From positions 1-64,000 of the forward strand of contig NZ_LGKP01000017.1 in the NCBI RefSeq assembly GCF_001306135.1: DNA of 64,000 nucleotides, read 5' to 3'. The notes under the pieces were generated by a model. That model did no database searches and was not told the origin of the DNA. It saw nothing but the letters and a program-made list of their open reading frames with translations. Source of the stretch: Herpetosiphon geysericola. Lineage in GTDB: Bacteria > Chloroflexota > Chloroflexia > Chloroflexales > Herpetosiphonaceae. The position numbers and the translations under genes were made by a program. Positions 22,345 through 30,781 of the stretch are shown piece by piece; position 1 is the first letter of the stretch; each line of letters opens with the position of its first letter.

Positions 22345-24261
22345 ATGATGAAAGTTTATAAACCAATGCTCAAACTTATTGTCGCGTTTTTGGTCTTTTT
22401 GCCGCTCGTCACCAGTGCGGCCAGCAGTACCGAGCAGTTTAACCAGCCAATCAGCAATTCGAGCATGTTCAGCTGGTACAGCAACTCTAGCATGGCGACT
22501 GGCACAGCCAACATCAGCGATAGCCAAGCCCAAGATGGCAAAATTATGCGGCTTTCGATTGGCGCGAATCAAGCTGCCTACCCAGGCCAAGGCTCGAACT
22601 TAGTTTCACGCCAAATGTATCATTATGGCACTTACGAAGGCCGCATGAAAACCGCCAACTGCGCCAGCGACGAAGGCGTAATCAATGGCTTTTTCACCTA
22701 TTTTAATGATGGCAGCGATAGCAATGGCAATGGCTTGCCTGATAACAGCGAAATTGATATTGAATGGCTGTGTGCCGAGCCACAATCAATTTTAATTACC
22801 ATTTGGACTGATTACAACGACCCAACCGCGATCAGCCGCCGGGTCTACCGCAAGATCAATGTGGCAACTGGCACGGTTGAATATACCCGCTATGCCACAA
22901 CCTTCGGCGGAAGTTACACCGATTTATCGAATAGCCAAGGCGAAAATCAGCCCACCACGGTGCAGGCGATTCCTGGCTACAATTCGGCCACCGCGTTCTA
23001 CGAATATGGCTTCAATTGGACTGCCAGCAACGTGACCTTGTGGGTTGTTAATCCAAGCAATGGCCAAAAAATTGTGCTCTGGGATTATCGCGGGCCAAGC
23101 GCACGCATTCCGCAAAATCCAGCGGCCTTTATGGTCAATTTGTGGCATCATCCCAACTGGACGCCAGAATGCTGTGCCAACGCCACCAACCCACCTCGGG
23201 CAACCCGTTCGCTCGATATCGATTGGTTGCGATTCACGCCTCAAGGCGATATCCCAAGTGATACGGTTGCGCCAAGTGCGCCAAGCAACCTGCAAGCAGC
23301 CAGCAAAACCCATAACAGCGTGAATTTGAGTTGGAATGCTGCAACCGATAATGTTGGCGTGGTTGGCTATGATATTTATCAAAATGGCGGCAGCAATCCA
23401 GTTGCTAGCAGCAGCAGCACCAATATTACAATCAATGGCTTGAATCCGAGCACCGCCTATAGCTTTGCGGTCAAGGCCCGTGATGCAGCGGGCAATCGCT
23501 CGGCCAACAGCAACAGCTTGAGCGTTACTACCAACAACCCACCAACGAGCGGCAACGGCTTACAAGCCACCTTTGTCAAAACCTCAGATTGGGGCAATGG
23601 CTACGTTGGGGTGTATCGCATCACCAACAATGGCAGCAGCGCGGTCGATGGTTGGACGCTCAGCTTTGATTTGCCAAGCAACGCCACAATTGCTAGCTGG
23701 TGGGATGCGACCCAAGCTAAAAATGGCAACCGCTACACCGCTGGCAACCTAGGCTGGAATCAGCGGATCGAGGTTGGTCAAACGCGCGAATTTGGCTTTA
23801 GTGGTAGCTACAGCGGCGCATGGGTCAATCCCAGCAACTGTATTGTCAATGGCCAAAGCTGTAGCGGCGGCACAACCAGCCAAAATCTGGCACTCGGACG
23901 ACCAGTCCAAGTTTCTTCAGCAGAAACCAGCGCGCTAGGCGGAGCGAACGCCACCGACGGCAATAGCAACACCCGCTGGGCCAGCAGCTACAGCGATCCG
24001 CAATGGATTCAAGTTGATTTGGGCAGCAGCAAAAACCTGAGCAAAGTCGTGCTGAATTGGGAAGCAGCCTATGCCCGCGTCTATCAAGTGCAAGTTTCCG
24101 ATGATGCTAGCACATGGCGCACCCTGAGCACAGTCAGCAACGGCGATGGCGGCACGGATACGCTGAATGTCAACGGCAGCGGGCGCTACCTGCGGGTGTA
24201 CGCAACCCAACGCGCCACCGAATGGGGCTACTCGCTGTGGGAGATCGCCGCCTACAACTAA
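22345..24261 (+). CDS. Secreted GH16 glucanase with FN3, CBM2 and F5/8C modules
   Basis: 638 residues from ATG 22345 (MMKVYKPMLKLIVAFLVFLP), chosen because a signal peptide begins there; the ribosome site is weak. The GH16 domain (about 30-300) has the catalytic EIDIEW with Glu136 and Glu140. A fibronectin type III domain (about 306-400, TVAPSAPSNLQA...), a CBM2-type cellulose/chitin-binding domain (about 405-508, ATFVKTSDWGNGYVGVYRIT) and a discoidin/CBM32-type domain (about 512-638) follow. GH16 covers beta-1,3- and beta-1,3-1,4-glucanases, among others; specificity is not decided here. With the GH81 enzyme at 50844 it could attack fungal or algal walls. Confidence 0.9.
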   Translation: MMKVYKPMLKLIVAFLVFLPLVTSAASSTEQFNQPISNSSMFSWYSNSSMATGTANISDSQAQDGKIMRLSIGANQAAYPGQGSNLVSRQMYHYGTYEGRMKTANCASDEGVINGFFTYFNDGSDSNGNGLPDNSEIDIEWLCAEPQSILITIWTDYNDPTAISRRVYRKINVATGTVEYTRYATTFGGSYTDLSNSQGENQPTTVQAIPGYNSATAFYEYGFNWTASNVTLWVVNPSNGQKIVLWDYRGPSARIPQNPAAFMVNLWHHPNWTPECCANATNPPRATRSLDIDWLRFTPQGDIPSDTVAPSAPSNLQAASKTHNSVNLSWNAATDNVGVVGYDIYQNGGSNPVASSSSTNITINGLNPSTAYSFAVKARDAAGNRSANSNSLSVTTNNPPTSGNGLQATFVKTSDWGNGYVGVYRITNNGSSAVDGWTLSFDLPSNATIASWWDATQAKNGNRYTAGNLGWNQRIEVGQTREFGFSGSYSGAWVNPSNCIVNGQSCSGGTTSQNLALGRPVQVSSAETSALGGANATDGNSNTRWASSYSDPQWIQVDLGSSKNLSKVVLNWEAAYARVYQVQVSDDASTWRTLSTVSNGDGGTDTLNVNGSGRYLRVYATQRATEWGYSLWEIAAYN

Positions 24262-24280
24262 GGATCAACACTCCTGCGAC

Positions 24281-24320
24281 TAACCCCCTCGTTCTGATTG
24301 AATGAGGGGGTTCTGCCTTT
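24281..24320 (+). terminator. Terminator after GH16 gene
   Basis: AACCCCCTC and GAGGGGGTT form a strong stem around a short loop, followed by CTGCCTTTT. Confidence 0.8.
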
Positions 24321-24503
24321 TAAAAAGCGCCGTTACCCTTCCTTTTTAAAAGGCAAGCGTGCCATGAATTGGCGGGCGCTTCAGCTTCATATCGAAGCTA
24401 AAGCGGCGCGTTGCAAGGCGTTGCTCGCCAGTTTTTGGGGCTTGCAGCAGGGGCATTGGCGTAGGTAGACTAAGCAATAATTCGTTCAAGGAGATTTTAG
24501 GCT

Positions 24504-24749
24504 ATGAGCAAGCAAAAACGACCACTTTCAACCAGCGAACAGCGTATTATGCAGCTTCTGATTCAAGGTCAGACCAATAAAGCGATTGCTGTAACCTTAA
24601 ATCTAACCACTGGCAGCGTTGAAACCAGCTTACACCGAATTTATGTCAAATTAGGAGTGGAAAATCGGGTGCGGGCTGCTTTGGTCTACCTCCAATTAAC
24701 CAATGCTGGTCAGCCATTGCCGTCGAGCGAAAATAGTTCGCGTATATGA
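24504..24749 (+). CDS. Stand-alone LuxR/GerE-type HTH protein
   Basis: 81 residues. LSTSEQRIMQLLIQGQTNKA then IAVTLNLTTGSVETSLHRIY and VKLGVENRVRAALV is the four-helix LuxR-type DNA-binding domain with no receiver or ligand domain. CAAGGAG precedes the ATG. Small solo GerE-type proteins can act as regulators through dimerisation. Target genes are not evident; the nearest is the flavin-dependent oxidoreductase gene downstream. Confidence 0.8.
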   Translation: MSKQKRPLSTSEQRIMQLLIQGQTNKAIAVTLNLTTGSVETSLHRIYVKLGVENRVRAALVYLQLTNAGQPLPSSENSSRI

Positions 24750-24864
24750 ATCCTGTTAGATTAAGCTAGCAATTACTAGATTAATCACTTAAACTGGGGG
24801 TAAAATAGGGCTAGAATAACGCTGAGCAACAGCATTTCAGCGTTTTTAACATGATGGAGTACTC

Positions 24865-25923
24865 ATGGAAGCCACAGTTGGTCAAACTAGCCCTGCCCAA
24901 GCAAGCCGCGAAATAGCATTTTCGGTGCTCGATTTAGCCACCGTTTTCGAAGGTAGCACGCCTGCTGATGCGTTTAAGAATAGTTTAGCCCTGGCGCAAC
25001 ATGCAGAGCAGCTCAATTTTACACGCTTTTGGCTGGCCGAGCATCATAATATGGCGAATGTTGCCAGCGCTGCCACTGCTGTGGTCATTGGCCATGTTGC
25101 CGCAGGCACCAAGCGGATTCGGGTTGGTTCTGGCGGGGTTATGTTGCCCAATCACTCGCCATTGGTCATTGCTGAACAATTTGGCACACTTGAATCGATC
25201 TATCCAGGCCGAATCGACTTAGGCTTAGGCCGAGCGCCGGGCACCGATGGCCGCACTGCTATGGCGTTGCGCCGCGATATGATGGCCAGCGCCGAGCGCT
25301 TCCCCGATGATGTGCGCGAACTGCAAGCATATTTTGCCGAGCCTAGCCCAGGCCAATATTTGCGGGCAATTCCCGGGGCTGGCTTGCATGTGCCATTGTG
25401 GTTGCTTGGCTCAAGCACGTTTAGCGCGCAGTTGGCGGCCAAATTAGGCTTACCATTTGCCTTCGCTGCCCATTTTGCCCCAACCCATTTGTTTGATGCC
25501 TTGCAATTGTATCATCAGCACTTTCAGCCATCGGCCCAGCTCGCCAAGCCCTATAGCATGGTTGCAATCAACGTGATTGGCGCGGAAACCGATGCAGAAG
25601 CCCAATATTTGTTTACCAGCATTCAACAAGCCTTTATAGATATTCAGCGCGGTACGCCGCGGCCAATTCCGGCTCCAACCAATGATCCAGTCAAACGCCA
25701 AGCGCTAGATTTCGCTTTTGCTCAAAGCCCAATGTTGGCCTACACCGCGATTGGCACGGTTGATACCTTGGAACAACGCCTAAGCCAGATTATCAAAGAA
25801 ACTGCTGCCGACGAAATTATGGTTAGCGCCAATATTTACGATCAAGCAGCGCGCAAACGCTCATTTGAGATTGTGGCCGCCGCCCGCGATCGGATCAACG
25901 CCAAACGCCTAGCCCACTCATAA
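24865..25923 (+). CDS. LLM-class flavin-dependent oxidoreductase
   Basis: 352 residues, a luciferase-like TIM barrel. Typical segments are [66 protein letters not shown] and [20 protein letters not shown]. This is the MsnO8/YwfI-like branch (alkanal monooxygenase alpha-chain-like), which uses reduced FMN and oxygen on unknown small substrates. GATGGAG lies before the ATG. The gene stands alone with a terminator after it. Confidence 0.88.
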   Translation: MEATVGQTSPAQASREIAFSVLDLATVFEGSTPADAFKNSLALAQHAEQLNFTRFWLAEHHNMANVASAATAVVIGHVAAGTKRIRVGSGGVMLPNHSPLVIAEQFGTLESIYPGRIDLGLGRAPGTDGRTAMALRRDMMASAERFPDDVRELQAYFAEPSPGQYLRAIPGAGLHVPLWLLGSSTFSAQLAAKLGLPFAFAAHFAPTHLFDALQLYHQHFQPSAQLAKPYSMVAINVIGAETDAEAQYLFTSIQQAFIDIQRGTPRPIPAPTNDPVKRQALDFAFAQSPMLAYTAIGTVDTLEQRLSQIIKETAADEIMVSANIYDQAARKRSFEIVAAARDRINAKRLAHS

Positions 25924-25965
25924 TTTCCAGCTGTATACGCAAGAGAATTCTAATCCGCTAAACTC

Positions 25966-26004
25966 CAAAGCGGCTGCTTGCTATTGCAAAGCAGCCGCTT
26001 TTCG
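25966..26004 (+). terminator. Terminator after LLM oxidoreductase gene
   Basis: AAAGCGGCTGCTT and AAGCAGCCGCTTT form a 13-bp stem around a short loop, ending in TTTT. Confidence 0.85.
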
Positions 26005-26062
26005 CGTAAGCCAGCCCAAACCTGTATAATAAGCCCAAGCCTAGCTTAGCAGGGAGATCGCG

Positions 26063-26656
26063 ATGATCGCATCGGTACGAGGTGTTGTGCAATTTATTGG
26101 TCTGGATCAGGTAATTATTGACGTGCATGGCGTGGGTTTGGCGATTGCTGTGCCGCGCACGGTTTTGGCAACCATCGGAGCAATTGGCGATAGTGCCCAG
26201 TTGTATACCCACTTGCATGTGCGCGAAGATATGTTGGCCTTATTCGGATTCAACTCGCCAGCTCAACGGGCCTTATTCGAGTTGCTCTTAGGCGTGAGTG
26301 GCATCGGCCCGAAGGTTGCGTTGGCGCTGCTTTCCGCCGCCAGCCCCGAAGAATTGCAACAGGCGATTGCTCGCGAAGATACAACTATGCTCTCAAAGGT
26401 GCCAGGTATAGGCAAAAAAACCGCTGCCCGCTTAGTGCTTGAACTGAAAGGCAAATTTGGCGTAAGCACAATTAGCCATCAACTCAGCAGCAACCCAGGC
26501 TTGCTCGCAATCAACACCGAGCTGATTGATATTTTGACCAGCCTTGGCTATAGCAGCACCGAGGCCCAAGCAGCGCTCAATGCCTTGCCAGCAGATGCTC
26601 CCGCCGACACCGAAGAGCGCCTACGCTTGGCTCTGCAATATTTTGGTGGCGTATAG
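26063..26656 (+). CDS. ruvA: Holliday junction DNA helicase subunit RuvA
   Basis: 197 residues, standard length. N-terminal OB fold (MIASVRGVVQFIGLDQVIID), then VREDMLALFGFNSPAQRALF and two helix-hairpin-helix motifs, LLGVSGIGPKVALALLS and LSKVPGIGKKTAARLVLELK. The C-terminal RuvB-binding domain is DILTSLGYSSTEAQAALNAL. RuvA binds four-way junctions and loads RuvB for branch migration in recombination repair. A consensus TATAAT lies at 26025-26030 and CAGGGAG before the ATG. ruvB and ruvC are not adjacent. Confidence 0.96.
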   Translation: MIASVRGVVQFIGLDQVIIDVHGVGLAIAVPRTVLATIGAIGDSAQLYTHLHVREDMLALFGFNSPAQRALFELLLGVSGIGPKVALALLSAASPEELQQAIAREDTTMLSKVPGIGKKTAARLVLELKGKFGVSTISHQLSSNPGLLAINTELIDILTSLGYSSTEAQAALNALPADAPADTEERLRLALQYFGGV

Positions 26657-26725
26657 CTTGGCCCATAAGTCAGCTGCGATTTAGGCCATGCGGGTAGCTG
26701 CATAATAGGACTACTATGCAGGATT

Positions 26726-26829
26726 CTCGTTAGGATGGCCGTAAGCTAGCACTGGCATACTAGGTTCAAATCCTTCCTCCTCACACACACTCTTCTCTCC
26801 TACAAGCGGCCCAACTGGGCCGTTTGTAG
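26726..26829 (+). repeat. Terminator-bearing dispersed repeat, copy A
   Basis: Starts CTCGTTAGGATGGCCGTAAG and contains AGGTTCAAATCCTTCCTCCT, which looks like the T-arm and 3' end of a tRNA. It ends in a strong hairpin CTACAAGCGGCCC/GGGCCGTTTGTAG. Copy B at 43061-43160 shares the order and most bases. No complete tRNA cloverleaf can be folded here. Confidence 0.7.
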
Positions 26830-26834
26830 TTTTA
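26809..26834 (+). terminator. Hairpin terminator within repeat copy A
   Basis: ACAAGCGGCCC, loop AACT, GGGCCGTTTGT, then AGTTTTA. It could end ruvA transcripts. Confidence 0.65.
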
Positions 26835-26893
26835 GCTCAATACAAAAACGACCAACTGAGCAACCTCAGTTGGCCGATCGCACAAGCAATAAA

Positions 26894-27835
26894 CTATTGG
26901 GCTAAGCGCTGTTGGCGAAACATTTCATACAGCACAATGCTGGTGGCAACGCCCAAATTGAGCGAATCGCAGGTGCCAGCCATCGGAATCCGCACTAAGG
27001 TATCGCAGATGCTTTGCTCAACGACCGAAAGCCCAAGCCGCTCGCTGCCCATCAACAAAATCGCAGGGCTTGGGTAGCTGATCGTGTGATATTCTTGCTC
27101 AACATCGGGTGTGGTGCCAATCACATGATAGCCGTTGGCGTTTTTCCATTGGCCAAATTCTTCGAAGGTTGTGCGCACCATGCGCAAGGCAAACAACGAA
27201 CCCATGCTTGCCCGAATCGCCGCTGGATGATAGGGATCGGTCGTGTCGCCAATCAAAATCAAGCCTTCGCAGCCAACTGCATCACAGGTGCGCATAATTG
27301 CACCCAAATTGCCTGGATTACCAACCCCATTCAAGGCAACCCAAGGCCGATCAGTCAATTGCACATTGCTTAATGGCTCTTGCTCCAGTTTAACCACGGC
27401 TCCAATGCCTTGGAGATTTTCTTTGAATGAGATGCCCGAAAAAGCGCTAATCGAAAGTTCAACCATTTGTTTGGCAGCTTTGCGCAAGGCACTGACGGTC
27501 TCGTTAGAATGCTCGGTGCGCGAAAGCAACTCCAGCGAAATCGCGCCAATTTCAATTGGTAAGCCAGCATTAATCGCTTGGGCAACGATCCGCGCACCTT
27601 CAATATAGTAGGTTCCAGTGCGATCACGGGCATCGCGCGAGCGCAATTGGCGAATTTCTTTAACGATGTCGGGCAAAACAGTTTGCTCAAAAACTGGCGC
27701 AGGCTTTTGGGCTTGAGTTGATGGTTTACGACCATAATTCGAACGTTCATCTCGATCGGTGCGTTTGGCAGGCGGGCGCGCAGGCCGTTGTTGGCTAGCT
27801 GGCTGGCGATTTGGTTTGGTTGGTTTGCGTGGCAT
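26894..27835 (-). CDS. SpoU/TrmH-family RNA 2'-O-ribose methyltransferase
   Basis: 313 residues. A basic Pro/Gln/Arg-rich tail of about 50 residues precedes an RNA-binding substrate domain (YYIEGARIVAQAINAGLP) and the SPOUT knot: motif 1 NPGNLGAIMRTCDAVG, motif 2 AILLMGSERLGLS, motif 3 IPMAGTCDSLNLGVATSIVL. It uses SAM to methylate a ribose in tRNA or 23S rRNA; which base cannot be told from sequence alone. The basic tail is longer than in most family members and may add RNA affinity. Alone on its strand, convergent with ruvA. Confidence 0.9.
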   Translation of the reverse strand: MPRKPTKPNRQPASQQRPARPPAKRTDRDERSNYGRKPSTQAQKPAPVFEQTVLPDIVKEIRQLRSRDARDRTGTYYIEGARIVAQAINAGLPIEIGAISLELLSRTEHSNETVSALRKAAKQMVELSISAFSGISFKENLQGIGAVVKLEQEPLSNVQLTDRPWVALNGVGNPGNLGAIMRTCDAVGCEGLILIGDTTDPYHPAAIRASMGSLFALRMVRTTFEEFGQWKNANGYHVIGTTPDVEQEYHTISYPSPAILLMGSERLGLSVVEQSICDTLVRIPMAGTCDSLNLGVATSIVLYEMFRQQRLAQ

Positions 27836-27937
27836 GATACGCTACTTTCTCCCACAGCAGCAGTATAAGCATCCACTGGGGAAAGTATTTTAACCAAAAA
27901 ACCGTCACCTGCCAAACGCCGAGATCAACCAAACTGC

Positions 27938-29488
27938 TTATTCGGCTACTTCGCGATATTCAAACCAATCAAAATCGGCCACTGATTGGCTTGTTTGGCC
28001 TTGGCTGCTTGCATACAAGCCAATCACTGTGCCCACAAACCCACCAGCAATCGGTGTGCTCAAAAAGCGTCCATCGAGATTTTCCAGCACTGGTTGCCAT
28101 GCATCGGGCTGCTCGGCCACGAAAAAGCTATAGTCTTGACCATAGGCCACAATCCGCAAATACTGGCGCTGGCCGCTGACTGGCACGCTGGCCAAGGTTT
28201 CTTCCTCGCCATTGCGGCTAACAATTAAGCTGGCTTGCTGCTCACCAGTAATCACAAATTGGACTTGATATTTATGGTTTTGAATCAAGACTAAGCCTGC
28301 AACTTCATGCACTTGCTGCGGCTGAAATTCCAGCACAGTTTGGGCCAAAAAGTTCATATGCTGCTGGCGGCGCCCAACAAAACTGGGGTTGGCCATTTGA
28401 TTAATTTGCTCAGGCCGTAATTGCATGCGCAGCCAACCTTGTCGCTCGCTTAAGCTCCACCATTCTGAGCGTGGCGTGCGCAAAAACATCCAATACATGG
28501 CCAACGTATCGCCATCAAAATGGTCGCATGCAGCTTGCACTGGCCAGCGTTGCAGTGGCAAATTGGGCGCAGGATAGCTGGATTCAACTTTACCCGTGCT
28601 AGGGCTGATCAAGGGCCAGCCTTGTTCCCATTCAACCGGAGCTAAGAAGGTTTCACGGCCAAGATTGTAAAAACCGCCACCATAGGGGCGCATCGCGAGC
28701 AGCACCAACCACCATTCACCGTTTTGGGTTTGCACCAGATCAGAATGGCCAGTACCCATCACCGGGTAATCGCGGCCAAGCTGGCGATGGGTCAAAATAG
28801 GATTGGCCGGATAGCCTCCATAGCCTTTGGTTAATTCGCTGCTGCGGGCAATCGTTACCGCATGATTATATTCCGTGCCAGCCTCGGCAATCAGCAAATA
28901 ATACCAACCATCAATTTTGTAAAGATGTGGGCCTTCAGTCCAAACCACACCGTTGAGCGCGCCCCGCCACAACACCGATTGCTCGCCAATCAATTGCATC
29001 GTGCTCAGATCAAGCTCTTGCAGCCAAATTTCGCATTGGCCTTCGTATTCGGGGTTGGCTTTGCCACGATTGCCCACATACCACGCCCGACCATCCTCAA
29101 AAAAGAGCGAGGGATCGATTCCATCAGCATCGAGCCAATAGGGGTCTGACCATGGCCCAGCTGGCGATTCAGCGGTCACAATAAAGTTGCCATGGCGCTC
29201 TTTGCCTGCAATCAAGGTCGTAATCATATAAAACGTGCCATCGTGATAGCTAATCGTTGGGGCAAAAATTCCTGCTGATGGATGAATTTCGTCGAGATTC
29301 AGTTGCGATGGACGATCTAAAATATGGCCAATTTGCTGCCAATGCACCAGATCGCGGCTATGGTGAATTGGCACGCCTGGAAAATATTCAAAGGTCGAAT
29401 GAATTAGATAATAATCTTCACCCACCCGACAAATCGCTGGATCAGGATAAAAGCCCGTCATAATTGGATTGTGAAAGCGGCGTTGCAT
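27938..29488 (-). CDS. GH43 beta-xylosidase / alpha-L-arabinofuranosidase
   Basis: 516 residues starting MQRRFHNPIMTGFYPDPAIC, with GAGGAACACT upstream. The five-bladed propeller has the catalytic base Asp in GFYPDPAI (near 16), DGIDPSLFFEDGRAWY and the catalytic acid Glu in WTEGPHLYKIDGWYYLL. The C-terminal beta-sandwich (from about 310) is typical of the XynB-type subgroup with DUF1349-like fold. No signal peptide, so it should release xylose or arabinose from imported oligosaccharides in the cytoplasm. Divergent from a methyltransferase gene; the GH2 gene lies 1.3 kb away. Confidence 0.92.
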   Translation of the reverse strand: MQRRFHNPIMTGFYPDPAICRVGEDYYLIHSTFEYFPGVPIHHSRDLVHWQQIGHILDRPSQLNLDEIHPSAGIFAPTISYHDGTFYMITTLIAGKERHGNFIVTAESPAGPWSDPYWLDADGIDPSLFFEDGRAWYVGNRGKANPEYEGQCEIWLQELDLSTMQLIGEQSVLWRGALNGVVWTEGPHLYKIDGWYYLLIAEAGTEYNHAVTIARSSELTKGYGGYPANPILTHRQLGRDYPVMGTGHSDLVQTQNGEWWLVLLAMRPYGGGFYNLGRETFLAPVEWEQGWPLISPSTGKVESSYPAPNLPLQRWPVQAACDHFDGDTLAMYWMFLRTPRSEWWSLSERQGWLRMQLRPEQINQMANPSFVGRRQQHMNFLAQTVLEFQPQQVHEVAGLVLIQNHKYQVQFVITGEQQASLIVSRNGEEETLASVPVSGQRQYLRIVAYGQDYSFFVAEQPDAWQPVLENLDGRFLSTPIAGGFVGTVIGLYASSQGQTSQSVADFDWFEYREVAE

Positions 29489-29583
29489 AGTGTTCCTCAC
29501 ACATGGAAGGGTTATATGTTGGTTCTTTTTTAGCAGAAATTTGTTAAGATGCAATTGAAAGTTTCGTGTTTTTGGAGCAAACA

Positions 29584-30231
29584 ATGAGCGATTTGCCAGC
29601 CAGCGCCCAAATCTACAACAACCACATCTTAAAGTTTTACGATTTTTTAGTGCACGGCATCTCTGATAGTTTTATTTGGCGCTGCCCCAAGCCCAATTTA
29701 GTTGCGTGGTATCGGCAGCATTTACGCTCCCAGCATTTGGATATTGGGCCAGGCAGCGGCCTATTGCTGCGCGAAACCCTCGCTCAACACAGTTTAGATA
29801 AACTGCTGCTGCTCGATGTTAATCCTGAGTGCTTAATCCAAGCCAGTGCGAATCTCACGCAATGGCAACCGCAAGCTGTTCGGGCTTCGATTATGCAAGC
29901 CTTGCCACTCAGCGAGCAGTTTGAATCGATTGGCTTGGGCTATATTTTGCATTGTATTGCAGGCACGCCTGAGGTCAAAGGCGCAGTCTTGCAACGCTTG
30001 GACGAGCGGTTAACGCCCAACGGTGTGCTGTTTGGCGCAACAATTTTAAGTGCTAGCGAGCCGTTTCATAGCGCTACTGCCCGGCGCTTGATGGGTATCT
30101 ACAATCAGCGCCAAATTTTCGCCAACCAAACCGACACGCTTGCCAACCTCGAAACCATGCTCCAACAGGCCTTTCAGCGCTACGAAATTAAGCGTATCGG
30201 CAGCGTCGCCCTGTTTGCTGGCTGGCAGTGA
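29584..30231 (+). CDS. Class I SAM-dependent methyltransferase
   Basis: 215 residues starting MSDLPASAQIYNNHILKFYD, with TTGGAGCAAACA upstream. Motif I is LDIGPGSGLLLRETLA, the next acidic strand LLLLDVNPECLIQA, and the post motif IGLGYILHCIAG. The family includes ubiquinone/phospholipid-type and small-molecule methyltransferases; substrate unknown. Cytoplasmic, no membrane segment. Stands alone. Confidence 0.85.
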   Translation: MSDLPASAQIYNNHILKFYDFLVHGISDSFIWRCPKPNLVAWYRQHLRSQHLDIGPGSGLLLRETLAQHSLDKLLLLDVNPECLIQASANLTQWQPQAVRASIMQALPLSEQFESIGLGYILHCIAGTPEVKGAVLQRLDERLTPNGVLFGATILSASEPFHSATARRLMGIYNQRQIFANQTDTLANLETMLQQAFQRYEIKRIGSVALFAGWQ

Positions 30232-30781
30232 GAAATTAGGGATCGGTTGTGGGGATCGGTTGTTCGGCATCAGGCGAGAGATTCAGGAACCGCGAAGAGC
30301 ACGAAGGGCACGAAGGCTACAGGCTTGTGGCTCTCGGAATATCATTGGAGTTGGCGACAGGTAGTTGGCACTGCACAGGATACCGATCCCCGATCCCTAA
30401 CACCCGACCCCTCGCCCCGCAACCGCGAAGCGCACGAAGGGCACCAAGATCGCCAAGTTTTGGGGTATAGCATCAATAATAACAGTCCGCAACACAAATA
30501 TGAGGGATGCAGGGGATGAAAACCCCTGCGTCTCCCGCCTTGAGGCGGGACGGAAGGGTGGTGATCATCAATAATTGTTAAAATCGCTTGTGGTTCATCG
30601 CAACAAGGTTAGCTGCTGCTGAAATCCAAGCAATATTTTAGAAGAATTTTAGTAAAAACACCTGTAGACTAGCTCGTTAACGTGGCGTGCTCGCATGCGT
30701 TTGCCCAAACGCAAGGCGCGACCCTTGAGCAACTAAGCGCTGCTTGGCAAACAACGATGTAGAGCAGCATGGAGATCAGCG
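30232..30781. other. Repeat-filled gap upstream of GH2 gene
   Basis: About 550 bp without a credible gene. It has GGGATCGGTTG-type repeats, two CGCGAAG...GCACGAAGGGCA mosaics (about 30288-30330 and 30419-30460), and REP-like copy 4 (30502-30561). The last 150 bases before the GH2 start are unique and should hold its promoter, but I see no clear boxes. Confidence 0.75.
30502..30561 (-). repeat. Two-hairpin REP-like element, copy 4
   Basis: Reverse orientation. Read on the minus strand: CCACCCTTCCGTCCCGCC, stem TCCCGCCTCAAGGCGGGA, then GCAGGGG/CCCCTGC. Here the first stem has G-C pairs where copies 2 and 3 have T-A, keeping the pairing. The flank TGATCACC is also shared with copy 2. Confidence 0.8.

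Larger units (their letters stand above)
26657..26893. other. Gap holding 104-bp repeat copy A and a small hairpin
   Basis: No gene. A short stem TGCATA/TATGCA lies near 26698-26720, followed by repeat copy A (26726-26829). Copy B, in inverse orientation, is at 43061-43160. Confidence 0.7.

Noticed and set aside
26726-26800. Possible tRNA gene
   Set aside because: Only a T-arm-like piece is visible; the T stem has two mismatches, and no matching acceptor, D arm or anticodon stem could be folded.
30140-30519. Frames of 73-90 codons before the GH2 gene
   Set aside because: Made by the CGCGAAG/CACGAAGG mosaics; no conserved features.
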